A stretch of 35,113 nt of DNA, taken from positions 1 through 35,113 of the forward strand of contig JANQNN010000037.1 of assembly GCA_028279545.1 (NCBI GenBank), given 5' to 3'. A model generated the notes under the pieces. That model searched no databases, had not been told where the DNA came from, and saw nothing but the letters and a program-made list of their open reading frames with translations. The translations under genes and the position numbers were made by a program. This DNA comes from Nitrosopumilaceae archaeon (GTDB lineage Archaea; Thermoproteota; Nitrososphaeria; Nitrososphaerales; Nitrosopumilaceae). Shown here piece after piece: positions 24,188 to 32,644 of the stretch (positions are counted from its first letter, which is position 1; the number at the start of each line of letters is the position of its first letter).

Positions 24188-25084
24188 ATGAAAATTGAAG
24201 ATTACATTAAAGCGGGAAAAATTGCTTCTGAGGTTAGAGAATTAGTTAGATCAAAAGATTGGATTGGTAAAACAGTTTTTGAGATTTGTGAAACTGTAGA
24301 AAGTGAAATAATAAACCGAGGAGCAAAATGTGCATTTCCTGTCAATACAAGTATCAATGAAACTGCAGCCCATTATACTGCCGAACCAAATGATCCAATT
24401 ACAATAACCGATTCTGACTTGGTAAAAATTGACCTTGGCGCACAGATTAATGGGTTCATAGCAGATACTGCAGTAACTGTCTGTTATAATCCAGAGTATG
24501 ACCTACTGGTACAGTCAGCCGAAGAAGCTCTAGAAAAAGCAATGTCTATGGTACGAATTGGGGTTAAAGTAAGTGATATTGGAAGAACCATTGAAACTAC
24601 GATAAAACAGATGGGATTCAAGCCTATTGCAAATCTTAGCGGACATTCTTTGGAACAATATACAATTCATGCTGGAAAAACAATTCCTAACGTGTGGTCA
24701 ATTGGAGGATTTTCACTTTCCGGAAACTCTGCATATGCATGTGAACCATTTGTAACTACATCAGAAGGAGGAGGTTTTGTAAGAAACGGAAAAATAAAAA
24801 ATATTTTTGCACTAAATTCTAGAAAAAAAACCAAAAATGAAGAAGCTGATAAATTATTGGATTTCATTTGGGAGAATTTTAACATGCTTCCCTTTGCTTT
24901 GAGATGGATAACAAAAAAATGGGAAGAAAAAGAAGCAAGAGTCTTACTTGATCATTTAATTAAAAAAAAGGCAGTACAGGCCTATCCGATTTTGATTGAA
25001 ATCCATGAACAACCAGTTGCTCAAGCAGAACATACGTTTATTCCAAATGAAACTGGCGTTACAATCACAACTGCTTCTCAATAA
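24188..25084 (+). CDS. map: Methionine aminopeptidase, type II
   Basis: A 298-residue cytoplasmic metalloenzyme that removes the initiator methionine from new proteins. The pita-bread fold metal ligands are in place: D82 (KIDLGAQ), D93 (FIADTAV), H152 (SGHSLEQY, with the family's H at ITIHAGK nearby), E185 (ACEPFV) and E281 (QAEHTF). CAFPVNTSINETAAHYTA near 45-62 contains the His that contacts the substrate. The insert of about 60 residues between E185 and the C-terminal strand (winged-helix-like) marks it as type II, the archaeal/eukaryotic form. Length and motifs are complete. Confidence 0.96.
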   Translation: MKIEDYIKAGKIASEVRELVRSKDWIGKTVFEICETVESEIINRGAKCAFPVNTSINETAAHYTAEPNDPITITDSDLVKIDLGAQINGFIADTAVTVCYNPEYDLLVQSAEEALEKAMSMVRIGVKVSDIGRTIETTIKQMGFKPIANLSGHSLEQYTIHAGKTIPNVWSIGGFSLSGNSAYACEPFVTTSEGGGFVRNGKIKNIFALNSRKKTKNEEADKLLDFIWENFNMLPFALRWITKKWEEKEARVLLDHLIKKKAVQAYPILIEIHEQPVAQAEHTFIPNETGVTITTASQ

Positions 25085-25119
25085 AATCTTAAGAAATATT
25101 CATTGTACAATTAAAAAAT

Positions 25120-25296
25120 TTACTCTATTTCTTCGCCAAAAATTTTTTCTATTCGAATTTTACCCTGGCAAGATTCACAAGTAGAAACATTTGCAAAAAG
25201 ATGGTCACCTTCTTTAAAATCTCTTTTGCGTTCAAAACTACAAGAATTGCATTTTTCCATAGAATATGCAGATATTATTTTTTCTTTTGAGAACAT
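25120..25296 (-). CDS. 58-residue zinc-ribbon protein coupled to DUF1512 gene
   Basis: A complete frame from ATG at 25296 to TAA at 25120. The ATG shares its A with the TAA stop of the DUF1512 gene (TAATG), a strong sign of translational coupling. The protein has C16-x2-C19 and C40-x2-C43 in EKCNSCSFERKRDF and STCESCQGKI, separated by 20 residues, the layout of a small zinc ribbon, and a final acidic end. No family name is recognised. Its linkage to DUF1512 suggests that the two proteins work together, which is inference. Confidence 0.65.
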   Translation of the reverse strand: MFSKEKIISAYSMEKCNSCSFERKRDFKEGDHLFANVSTCESCQGKIRIEKIFGEEIE

Positions 25297-26444
25297 TACT
25301 GTGAGACCCCTATAGTATTTCCTACTCCAATTAACAAAACGGTTTGTCCTGGACTGGTGTTTTCATGAATCATTTCATAAATTTGCGACCGTACATTATC
25401 TGCTTGATTTGCAATGTCCTTTGTCATTAGAGTAATTGCTTCTTTTACGGATTGTTTTATTACGATTGCAAAGATGGGAATATTATTTTTAGATGCAATT
25501 TCTTCAATTAAGAACCTCTCAGTTCCAATTCCTCCAATTGCTGCTCCAAATCCTTGTGCAGTAATTGCGGAATCTTCACCTTCCATTTTTAGTGCTGCAT
25601 CAACCATAATGATAATGTCAGGTCTGTTTTGAGAAACAATTTTCTCTACTGCATCACCAGGTCTTCCCACAGCAGAACCTGGACCCTCTGCTTTTAGCAA
25701 AAATAATTTTCGTTCATCAAAAAGAGTTTCACTCACGACAGTTTGAAAGGCAATTGGTTTTTTTGTAGTCTCAAGCATCATTTTTCCCACTACCATAGGT
25801 CCAATTCCATCACCCACCGGTTGCCCTAATTTAAAAGCAGGAATGGCTTTACTAATTGCTTCAGCTTCTTCCATAATAAAAGGAAGAATCATTTGTAGTG
25901 GTAAGATTAATGGATAATTATTCTGTTTTTTTGCAGTCAAAAACATGTGATTAATAATTTTGTATATCATTTGAAGGGATGAAGCAATTTCAAGAAGAGT
26001 AGTAACCTTACTTAATTCAACTTCATCCGTATCTGGAGATAATGATTTTACATGATTTCTGGTAAAATCTTCCCTTGCCCGAATAGTATGTTTTACCTTA
26101 TCGACTATTCCTGCAGGATCCATATCAACAGGCATAATTGTAAAGTAATCCAAAAATCTGTCAATTTTTTTTGTAGGATCTTCTGAAGGTTTCATAATTT
26201 TTTTTACATAATCTAATAGTTCAGACCTAGCCTCAATTCTATACGCATCTAATTTTTTGATGCTTTTTTTGATTTCTCCTGATGTTACCTGTAATTGGAT
26301 TCTTTGACCATAGAAAATAAACAAAATGATTGGAAGTATCCAAATTAACATCAAAAGAGGGTTTGAATCATCTCCAAATCCAAACAACTGGTCTAGGTCA
26401 AGATTAGTAAAATCTACCATTACTTTTGCAGATTTTGAATCCAA
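25296..26444 (-). CDS. DUF1512 family protein
   Basis: A 382-residue protein with one N-terminal transmembrane helix (about 29-45, LLMLIWILPIILFIFYG) and a large cytoplasmic domain. The N-terminal half is helical (residues 55-190); the C-terminal half is alpha/beta with Gly-rich loops: GDGIGPMVVGKMM (about 211), KAEGPGSAVGRPG (about 252), ITAQGFGAAIGGIGTERF (about 294) and VLLIGVGNTIGVSQ at the end. This is the layout of archaeal DUF1512 proteins, whose function is unassigned. The Gly-rich turns suggest nucleotide or phosphate binding. The ATG start is at 26444. Coupled by TAATG to a zinc-ribbon peptide. Confidence 0.85.
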   Translation of the reverse strand: MDSKSAKVMVDFTNLDLDQLFGFGDDSNPLLMLIWILPIILFIFYGQRIQLQVTSGEIKKSIKKLDAYRIEARSELLDYVKKIMKPSEDPTKKIDRFLDYFTIMPVDMDPAGIVDKVKHTIRAREDFTRNHVKSLSPDTDEVELSKVTTLLEIASSLQMIYKIINHMFLTAKKQNNYPLILPLQMILPFIMEEAEAISKAIPAFKLGQPVGDGIGPMVVGKMMLETTKKPIAFQTVVSETLFDERKLFLLKAEGPGSAVGRPGDAVEKIVSQNRPDIIIMVDAALKMEGEDSAITAQGFGAAIGGIGTERFLIEEIASKNNIPIFAIVIKQSVKEAITLMTKDIANQADNVRSQIYEMIHENTSPGQTVLLIGVGNTIGVSQ

Positions 26445-26641
26445 ATTAAATCATTCGTATAATTTTGAACTTTAATTGAGAGTAATTTTAGGAAATAATA
26501 TCACACAACATTTCGTAATTAACCTGTTAAATTTCTAAATGTAAAATTATTTTTAGAGTTTAAGGACAAGAATTCTATGCTCAAGAAAAGACTATTTTTT
26601 TAAACAATGTAGAGGGGTTTTAGTAAGCATTAACCAATTAA

Positions 26642-26968
26642 TTATTTAATTGGACTTCCAAGAGGAACATCTTCATTTACTGTTAACCAAAATGGCTTAT
26701 CATTTACATCTGCAGCAAGTAACATTGCATTTGATTCCACACCTGCCATTTTTTTTGGTTCAAGATTTGCCACAACAATAACAATTTTACCAATAAGATC
26801 TTCTGATTGGTAATATTCTGCTCCACCAATTATGACGTTTCTTTTTTCATTTCCCAAATCAATTATTCCTTTAATAATTCTAGACTTCCCTGGAATAGGT
26901 TCTGTTTCTATTATTTTTGCGACCCTTAAATCTAATTTCGTAAAATTATCATAGGATATGGTTGACAT
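26642..26968 (-). CDS. tRNA-binding domain protein (MetRS beta subunit/CsaA-like)
   Basis: A 108-residue OB-fold protein from the EMAP-II/Trbp111 group. FTKLDLRVAKIIETEPIPGKSR (about 8-29) and LIGKIVIVVANLEPKKMAGVESNAMLLAA (about 58-86) are the family blocks; archaea encode it either fused to MetRS or free as the beta subunit that improves tRNA-Met binding. The frame extends to a GTG at 26977, but a TATA-like ATTTTAACG centred at 26993 favours the ATG at 26968 as a leaderless start. The 197 bases between its stop and the DUF1512 start hold no gene I can see. Confidence 0.85.
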   Translation of the reverse strand: MSTISYDNFTKLDLRVAKIIETEPIPGKSRIIKGIIDLGNEKRNVIIGGAEYYQSEDLIGKIVIVVANLEPKKMAGVESNAMLLAADVNDKPFWLTVNEDVPLGSPIK

Positions 26969-27009
26969 TAATTTCACTTAATTTCCCCGTTAAAATGAAT
27001 TTCGAATTA

Positions 27010-27207
27010 TCATAATAGATCTTTTTTCTGAATTCCACTGGTTTCAATCTCATATCTAAGAGGAGCTGGTAATTCAAGGTATTTTTTATTTGCAAGAATT
27101 AAAATTTGTTCTTCCGGAACTTTCATTTTTTTTAATAGCTTTCCACGCTGATGGGCATATGCATCTTTCCAAAATCCTGCAGCATCAAAAGTCTTTATTT
27201 TTGCCAT
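27010..27207 (-). CDS. Small conserved-looking basic protein, unknown function
   Basis: A 65-residue protein without cysteines, signal peptide or membrane helix: two or three helices (AAGFWKDAYAHQRGKLLKKM, EEQILILANKKYLEL) and a basic, aromatic composition. No family is recognised. It is followed on the same strand by the tRNA-binding protein after 41 bases; with its basic nature a role around RNA or the ribosome is possible but unproven. Minus-strand CAATAAATGG (about 27221-27230) is a candidate TATA box close to the start. Confidence 0.6.
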   Translation of the reverse strand: MAKIKTFDAAGFWKDAYAHQRGKLLKKMKVPEEQILILANKKYLELPAPLRYEIETSGIQKKDLL

Positions 27208-27234
27208 TGTTTTTTGTTATCCATTTATTGAAAT

Positions 27235-27312
27235 GACTGTGACGGAAGAGTGGCAAATGCCATTAGAACTGGAGTTAGTGTTCTGGATTTTAGGCATATA
27301 CCCATCACAGTC
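27235..27312. ncRNA. Possible structured small RNA (nested inverted repeats), strand unknown
   Basis: Three nested inverted repeats fill the gap between two divergent genes: GACTGTGA (27235-27242) with TCACAGTC (27305-27312), ATGCC (27257-27261) with GGCAT (27293-27297), AGAAC (27265-27269) with GTTCT (27280-27284). The GC content is higher than in the surrounding spacer. It lacks the conserved T-loop of a tRNA. For the minus strand, AAATATATT near 27336-27344 would sit about 26 nt before the fold, a good promoter distance. A paired regulator site for the divergent promoters is the alternative. Confidence 0.35.
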
Positions 27313-27335
27313 TAATGTTCCTTAAAGTGCAATCT

Positions 27336-27344
27336 AATATATTT
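27336..27344. promoter_or_regulatory. TATA-like box, SRPBCC gene (and possibly the small RNA)
   Basis: AATATATTT, about 30 nt before the ATG at 27370. Its near symmetry would also let it serve the minus strand. Confidence 0.4.
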
Positions 27345-27369
27345 ACTGCGCAAGATACTATCATTAGAA

Positions 27370-27786
27370 ATGGCTTTGATAGAGACCTCAATTGAGATTA
27401 ATTCCCCATCAGAAGAAGTTTGGGAGATTGTATCAGACGTTGACAATGAACCTAAATTTTGGAAGGGAACTAAAGAAATTAGAAATATTTCAAAAGAAGG
27501 AAATGTTGTGGTACGAGAAATAATTATTGCGTTTAGAGACCAAAAATGTATGCAAAAAGTAACATTACATCCCAAAGAAAAAATTGTTGCTGTATTTACA
27601 AAAGGGATAATTGATGGTTTTAAGGAATTAAAATTAATTCCCAAAGAAAGTAAAACAGTGCTTGAGGTAAAATGGGATGTTAAACTTACCGGGCTAATGA
27701 GCATGTTTACAGGTATGATAAAAAATCACATTAAGAATGGGACCGATTTGGCTTTACAAAGTATAAAAGAAGAAGTAGAAAAATAA
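27370..27786 (+). CDS. SRPBCC (START-like) ligand-binding protein
   Basis: A 138-residue single-domain protein with the SRPBCC layout: a first strand IETSIEINSPSEEVWEIVSDVDNEPKFWKG (residues 3-32; the S-x-x-x-V-W-x-x-x-x-D motif is typical), curved antiparallel strands, and the long C-terminal helix (MSMFTGMIKNHIKNGTDLALQSIKEEVEK). Such proteins bind hydrophobic ligands, lipids or polyketides. The gene ends 9 bases before a glycosyltransferase, so they are probably one operon, which hints at handling a lipid-linked substrate. Confidence 0.85.
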   Translation: MALIETSIEINSPSEEVWEIVSDVDNEPKFWKGTKEIRNISKEGNVVVREIIIAFRDQKCMQKVTLHPKEKIVAVFTKGIIDGFKELKLIPKESKTVLEVKWDVKLTGLMSMFTGMIKNHIKNGTDLALQSIKEEVEK

Positions 27787-27795
27787 ACCATCAAA

Positions 27796-28998
27796 ATGAT
27801 TATTGATATTTTTAATTATGCATTTACTGCCATTTTAATTGGAATATCAGGGACATGGATAATTCTAATTAAATCTATGATTTTTTCATTTAAATTTACA
27901 CCATACCTTGATAAATTTGAAAAAAAAAATCACAACAATCCAAAAGTATCAATTATTCTTCCATCAAGAAATGAAGAAAAATTTTTGGGTAAATGTTTAG
28001 ATTCATTAATTAATCAAGATTATTCAAATTACGAGATAGTTACTATTGATGATTCCTCAAAAGATTTAACAAAAAATATTATTTTGGAATATGCAGAAAA
28101 AAATTCAAAAATAATTCCTGTAATGGCTAAACCCAAACCAGAGGGATGGATGGGTAAAAACTGGGCTTGTTTTGAAGGTTACAAAAAGGCAACTGGGGAG
28201 TTATTATTGTTTACAGATGCAGATACTACACACGCAAAAAACATAGTATCATTAGCAGTATCCCATTTGCATTCATATAATCTTGATGCACTAACTGTAA
28301 TACCAAAATTATTGTCAATTGATTTTTGGACTAAAATCACATTACCAATGATATCTACCTTTTTACACACAAGATTTTCTGCAATTAGAGTAAATGACCC
28401 TTCAAAGAAAACAGGATATTTTTTTGGAAGTTTTTTTATCATTAAACGAAAAACATACCAATCAATTGGTACACATGAAGGTGTAAAGCAAGAAATTATT
28501 GAGGATGGAGCGCTTGGAAAAAAAGTAAAGGAATCAGGTTATAAAATGAAAATGGTTCGCGGTGATCATTTAATTGATGCAATTTGGGCACGAGATAGGA
28601 GTACCTTGTGGAATGCCCTCAAAAGGCTAATGGTTCCTTTGTATCTTCAAAATAAAGGAATTTCCATTGGAATATTTTTTGCAGTGTTGTTTTTGCTTTT
28701 TATTCCGTTTTCAGTATTAGTTTATTCATCAATTCTTGGTTTTGGAGAATTGTCTAACATTATACTTTTTATTTTTTCATTCATTTCGTCTACACTAATC
28801 TATATCGGAGCCTTGCTAGAAGTAAAAAAGGGATTGCATATGAAATTGATTTATGCAGTTTTTGCTCCGTTAGGGAGTCTAGTTGTAGTTTTAGGGTTTC
28901 TTGAAGGATTATTTCAAGCTAAAAAGGATGCTGCTGTTTCATGGAGGGGAAGAAAATACTCTATGAAAGATCACAATCAGGATTCAGTGCGGATTTAG
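27796..28998 (+). CDS. Family 2 glycosyltransferase, membrane-bound
   Basis: A 400-residue protein: an N-terminal transmembrane helix (about 6-30), then a GT-A domain with VSIILPSRNEEKFLGKCLDSLINQDY (about 50-75), EIVTIDDSSKD (about 80), LLFTDADTTH (the DxD metal motif, about 137), and EIIEDGALGKKVKESGY (the ED motif, about 233), then two or three C-terminal helices (about 290-380). This arrangement is shared with GT2 enzymes that work on lipid or carotenoid acceptors. WARDRSTLWNALKR is the region where processive enzymes have QxxRW; here it is not a clean match. Coupled to the SRPBCC gene. Confidence 0.85.
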   Translation: MIIDIFNYAFTAILIGISGTWIILIKSMIFSFKFTPYLDKFEKKNHNNPKVSIILPSRNEEKFLGKCLDSLINQDYSNYEIVTIDDSSKDLTKNIILEYAEKNSKIIPVMAKPKPEGWMGKNWACFEGYKKATGELLLFTDADTTHAKNIVSLAVSHLHSYNLDALTVIPKLLSIDFWTKITLPMISTFLHTRFSAIRVNDPSKKTGYFFGSFFIIKRKTYQSIGTHEGVKQEIIEDGALGKKVKESGYKMKMVRGDHLIDAIWARDRSTLWNALKRLMVPLYLQNKGISIGIFFAVLFLLFIPFSVLVYSSILGFGELSNIILFIFSFISSTLIYIGALLEVKKGLHMKLIYAVFAPLGSLVVVLGFLEGLFQAKKDAAVSWRGRKYSMKDHNQDSVRI

Positions 28999-29023
28999 GA
29001 GAAATCTTTTTACTAATAGATAG

Positions 29024-30181
29024 TTGAGAAAAAGTCACGTGGATAAAACTGGTGTTTTTGTAGGAGGAATAGCAGGAGTGATAATAGCTTCGGTAATTTT
29101 TGCTTTTGTTTTGATTCCCCCTTCCAATACAATTAAACCCGAAATTTCGGTAACAAATGGTCATGAAGTTAGTACTGTAGGGGAAGTTACTTCATCTTTT
29201 TCAAAAAAATTGAGTTTAATTGAGATTTTTTCAAATTCAGAGGAAGGAGTTGTTAGAGTCAATGTTCAAAGAGCAGAAGAAAATCTTATTCCAACAGGTG
29301 TTGGTTCTGGATTTGTGTTTGATAAAAAAGGGAACATTATTACAAATGCTCATGTCGTAGAAGGGGCAACAAAAGTAGTTGTTACCTTTTTAGACGGTAG
29401 ATCCTATAATGCAGAGATAATTGGAGTAGACAATTTCACGGATATTGCAGTAATAAAAGTAAATGCGGATCTTTCTTTGTTACAACCTTTATCGTTAGGG
29501 GACTCTTCAAACCTACAAGTTGGTGAACCTATTGCTGCCATTGGAAATCCATTTGGATTGTCAGGATCTATGACTTCAGGTATCGTAAGTCAATTAGGGC
29601 GATTACTTCCTTCAGGGTCAGGGTATTCAATTCCAGATGTAATTCAAACCGATGCAGCAATAAACCCAGGAAATTCAGGAGGACCATTATTAAATATGCG
29701 AGGCGAAATTGTTGGGATTAATACTGCAATTCAATCTGCTACGGGAGAATTTACGGGGGTTGGTTTTGCGGTTCCTTCTCAAACAGTCGCAAAGATTGTT
29801 CCAAGTTTAATTAAAGACGGAGAATACAAACATCCTTGGATTGGTATTTCTGGAAGAGATATTGATCCCGATCTTGCCAAAGTTTTAGGACTTAATGATG
29901 CTGTAGGCTTTTTGGTAGTAACGGTTTCTCCAGATAGTCCAGCATCAAAAGCAGGAATACTTGGTTCGGAGGAGATTGAAATGGTAGATGGAGTTCAATA
30001 CAACATTGGTGGAGATATTATAATATCCGTAGATGGAATTGAAGTTAGAAAAATATCTGACATTTTAATTCATCTCCAAAGGGCAAAAACCGTGGGCGAT
30101 GAAATGGTTTTAGAAATTCTAAGAGACGGAAGGACAACTAATGTATCTGTTATTTTGGGAGAAAGACCTAATGGTGAATAA
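29024..30181 (+). CDS. HtrA/DegP-like S1C serine protease with PDZ domain
   Basis: A 385-residue protein with an N-terminal signal-anchor (about 11-32, VFVGGIAGVIIASVIFAFVLI), a trypsin-like domain and one PDZ domain (about 270-375). The catalytic triad is H110 (TNAHVVEG), D140 (FTDIAVI) and S218 (GNSGGPL). GIVSQLGRLLPSG and GVGFAVPS follow as in DegP/HtrA. It is held outside the membrane and degrades or refolds damaged exported proteins. The start shown is TTG 29024; CTTTTTA near 29006-29012 would place a leaderless start at the in-frame GTG at 29039, dropping five residues. Confidence 0.93.
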   Translation: MRKSHVDKTGVFVGGIAGVIIASVIFAFVLIPPSNTIKPEISVTNGHEVSTVGEVTSSFSKKLSLIEIFSNSEEGVVRVNVQRAEENLIPTGVGSGFVFDKKGNIITNAHVVEGATKVVVTFLDGRSYNAEIIGVDNFTDIAVIKVNADLSLLQPLSLGDSSNLQVGEPIAAIGNPFGLSGSMTSGIVSQLGRLLPSGSGYSIPDVIQTDAAINPGNSGGPLLNMRGEIVGINTAIQSATGEFTGVGFAVPSQTVAKIVPSLIKDGEYKHPWIGISGRDIDPDLAKVLGLNDAVGFLVVTVSPDSPASKAGILGSEEIEMVDGVQYNIGGDIIISVDGIEVRKISDILIHLQRAKTVGDEMVLEILRDGRTTNVSVILGERPNGE

Positions 30182-30190
30182 ACACTACAA

Positions 30191-30200
30191 CATTAAATAC
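30191..30200 (+). promoter_or_regulatory. TATA-like box of cofG operon
   Basis: CATTAAATAC, about 26 nt before the ATG at 30222; a leaderless cofG message is likely. The palindrome found before cofD is not repeated here. Confidence 0.45.
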
Positions 30201-30221
30201 TTCTAAAAATGCATTTTCCTA

Positions 30222-31391
30222 ATGAATAATATTGTAATTAATTCGGAACAGCTAAACAATGTTCTAGAAAATAAACCCATCTCATATTCTGAAGCTTTAG
30301 AAATTTTTCAAGATGCTAAAAAAGATCCTTTTGAATTATTTTCAGCAGCACAAAATCTACGAAAAAAATTCAAAGGTAGAAATGTAACATTTTCCAAAAA
30401 AGCATTTTTCAATATTATCAACTTGTGTAGAGATACATGTACTTACTGCACATACAAGGCTGAACCTGCTGAAAAAAAAATATCCTTAATGTCAAAACAA
30501 GAAATAAACCAAATGATTTCTTTGGCTAAGAAATATAGATGTGTAGAGGCGTTATTTGTAACTGGTGAAAGACCCGAAGAAAGATACCAAGAAGCCAAAG
30601 ACTGGCTTAAAAGAAATGGATTTAGTTCAACTGCTGAATATTTGACCCATGCATCTGAATGGGCGTTAGAGCAAGGTCTTTTTCCTCACACAAATGCGGG
30701 AAACTTGACTCTAAATGAAATGAGGGATTTACAAAAAACTAATGTTTCAATGGGATTAATGTTGGAAAATAGTAGTGAAAGACTTTCACAAAAAGGCATG
30801 CCACATTATTTTGCTCCAAGTAAAAATCCTAAAGAGAGGTTAGAGGTATTGGAAAATTCAGGGAAATTAAAAATTCCCATGACCACAGGAATATTAATTG
30901 GAATTGGAGAAACACCTGCAGAAATTATTCAATCCATTTTTGCAATAAAACAACTACATGACAAATATGGGAATATTCAGGAAGTAATTTTACAAAATTT
31001 TCAACCAAAGTCAGATACCCAAATGAGAAATTTTCCCTCGGCTGAAGAAAATTACTTTAAAATTATTGTGGCTATGTCTAGGGTGATTTTACCAGAAATG
31101 AATATACAAATTCCCCCTAATCTTTCTCCAAAATCTTATCAAGACTTTCTTTCCATCGGAATTAATGATTGGGGAGGAATTTCTCCACTAACCCCTGATT
31201 ATGTGAATCCAGAATTCTCATGGCCTGAAATAAAAAACATAGATAAAAATTCCAAACAAGGAGGATTTGAATTAAAGTGTAGATTCCCAATATATCCAGA
31301 ATTTTTCTCATTTATTAGTAAAGAATTAAGAGATAAGATTGCATTGATTGAAAATGAAGAAAGGTTGGTAAGGGAGGATTATTGGAGATGA
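30222..31391 (+). CDS. cofG: FO synthase subunit 1 (7,8-didemethyl-8-hydroxy-5-deazariboflavin synthase), CofG
   Basis: A 389-residue radical SAM enzyme. C69-x3-C73-x2-C76 (NLCRDTCTYCTYK) binds the 4Fe-4S cluster. EALFVTGERPEER (about 104-116), HTNAGNLTLNEM (about 141), MGLMLENSSERL (about 180) and TTGILIGIGETPAE (about 223-236) are CofG blocks; NDWGGISPLTPDYVNPEF near the C-terminus is diagnostic. With CofH it builds the deazaflavin Fo of coenzyme F420 from a pyrimidine and tyrosine. Its stop overlaps the cofH start as ATGA. A N-terminal extension of about 55 residues precedes the cluster motif, within the family's range. Confidence 0.96.
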   Translation: MNNIVINSEQLNNVLENKPISYSEALEIFQDAKKDPFELFSAAQNLRKKFKGRNVTFSKKAFFNIINLCRDTCTYCTYKAEPAEKKISLMSKQEINQMISLAKKYRCVEALFVTGERPEERYQEAKDWLKRNGFSSTAEYLTHASEWALEQGLFPHTNAGNLTLNEMRDLQKTNVSMGLMLENSSERLSQKGMPHYFAPSKNPKERLEVLENSGKLKIPMTTGILIGIGETPAEIIQSIFAIKQLHDKYGNIQEVILQNFQPKSDTQMRNFPSAEENYFKIIVAMSRVILPEMNIQIPPNLSPKSYQDFLSIGINDWGGISPLTPDYVNPEFSWPEIKNIDKNSKQGGFELKCRFPIYPEFFSFISKELRDKIALIENEERLVREDYWR

Positions 31392-32644
31392 AAAACTTTG
31401 AACCCTTGTTTAGAAATGCAGATCCAATTATTTCAGATATCTTAAACAAGGCGTTATCAGAAAAGGAAGTATCTCCAGAAGAAGGATCAGAACTTTATCA
31501 ATCAAGCGGAATGGATTTTCACCTTGTTGGTTTAGTAGCTGATGAACTCAGAAGAAGAAGGGTTGGAAATATTGTAACCTATGTAGTAAATAGAAACATC
31601 AACTTTACCAATGTTTGTATTAAGCAATGTGGTTTTTGTGCATTTAGTCGAGACTTTAGAGAAGAAGAAGGATACTTTCTTCCTACAGAAGAGATTGTAC
31701 GTCGAGCAAAAGAAGCACATAATTTGGGAGCCACAGAAGTATGTATTCAAGCAGGCCTTCCCCCAGATATGGAAGCTGATTTGTATGAAAAAATTTGTAG
31801 GGCAATAAAAACAGAAATTCCAAATATTCACATCCATGGATTTTCTCCAGAAGAGGTGTTATATGGTGCAAGAAGGTCAGAGACTTCATTTGAAGACTAT
31901 CTTAAACGATTGAAAGAAGCAGGTGTAAACACGTTACCAGGCACAGCAGCAGAAATCTTAGACCAAAATTTACGCGATAAGATTTCTCCAGGAAGAATTA
32001 GTGTTGCTGATTGGATTGATATTATTAAAACAGCTCATAAAATTGGAATTAATACAACTTCAACGATGATGTTTGGTCATATGGAAACCCCAATGGAACG
32101 AACTCAACACATTGCCAAAATTAGAGAAATTCAAAAAGAAACAGGAGGGTTTACGGAATTTGTACCTCTTGATTTTGTTCATAGTGAAGCTCCAATGTAT
32201 AAACATCAATTACATGAAGGGATTAAACAAGGTGCAAGTGGGAAAGATGTTTTGTTAACTCATGCTATTGCGCGAATTATGTTAAACAAATACATTGACA
32301 ATATCCAAATGTCATGGGTAAAGGAAGGTCAAAAGATGTCACAGCTTTTACTTATGTGGGGAGCAAATGATTTTGGTGGCACTCTAATTAATGAAAGTAT
32401 TTCAACATCAGCTGGTTCAGAGCATGGGCAATTATTAAAACCAAAAGAAATAAAACGTATTGTAAGAGAAATTGGAAGAATTCCCGCAGAGAGAAATACT
32501 AATTATAAAATTTTAAAAAGATTTGATAATTCAAAAGACGTTGATGAAAAATTAGATGAAATTGAAGATGTTTCCAAGTTTGGGTCATATGTAGAATTAA
32601 TTAAGATTGACAAATACAAATACCAAAATCCCAGGAAAGAGTAA
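31388..32644 (+). CDS. cofH: FO synthase subunit 2, CofH
   Basis: A 418-residue radical SAM enzyme. C77-x3-C81-x2-C84 (NVCIKQCGFCAFSRD) is the cluster site. EVCIQAGLPPDM (about 116-127), HIHGFSPEEVLYGA (about 145-158), GVNTLPGTAAEIL, STMMFGHMET and MWGANDFGGTLINESIS are CofH/MqnC-type signatures. It couples tyrosine-derived hydroxybenzyl to the ribitylated pyrimidine, the first half of Fo synthesis. The frame is open to a TTG at 31382, but the ATG at 31388 overlaps the cofG stop as ATGA, the usual coupling arrangement, so it is preferred. It is followed without a gap by the PmbA-like gene. Confidence 0.95.
   Translation: MKNFEPLFRNADPIISDILNKALSEKEVSPEEGSELYQSSGMDFHLVGLVADELRRRRVGNIVTYVVNRNINFTNVCIKQCGFCAFSRDFREEEGYFLPTEEIVRRAKEAHNLGATEVCIQAGLPPDMEADLYEKICRAIKTEIPNIHIHGFSPEEVLYGARRSETSFEDYLKRLKEAGVNTLPGTAAEILDQNLRDKISPGRISVADWIDIIKTAHKIGINTTSTMMFGHMETPMERTQHIAKIREIQKETGGFTEFVPLDFVHSEAPMYKHQLHEGIKQGASGKDVLLTHAIARIMLNKYIDNIQMSWVKEGQKMSQLLLMWGANDFGGTLINESISTSAGSEHGQLLKPKEIKRIVREIGRIPAERNTNYKILKRFDNSKDVDEKLDEIEDVSKFGSYVELIKIDKYKYQNPRKE

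Noticed and set aside
27235-27312. Fold-back considered as a tRNA
   Set aside because: The 8-bp stem mimics an acceptor stem, but there is no T-loop, D-arm or anticodon arm on either strand; kept only as an unknown structured element.
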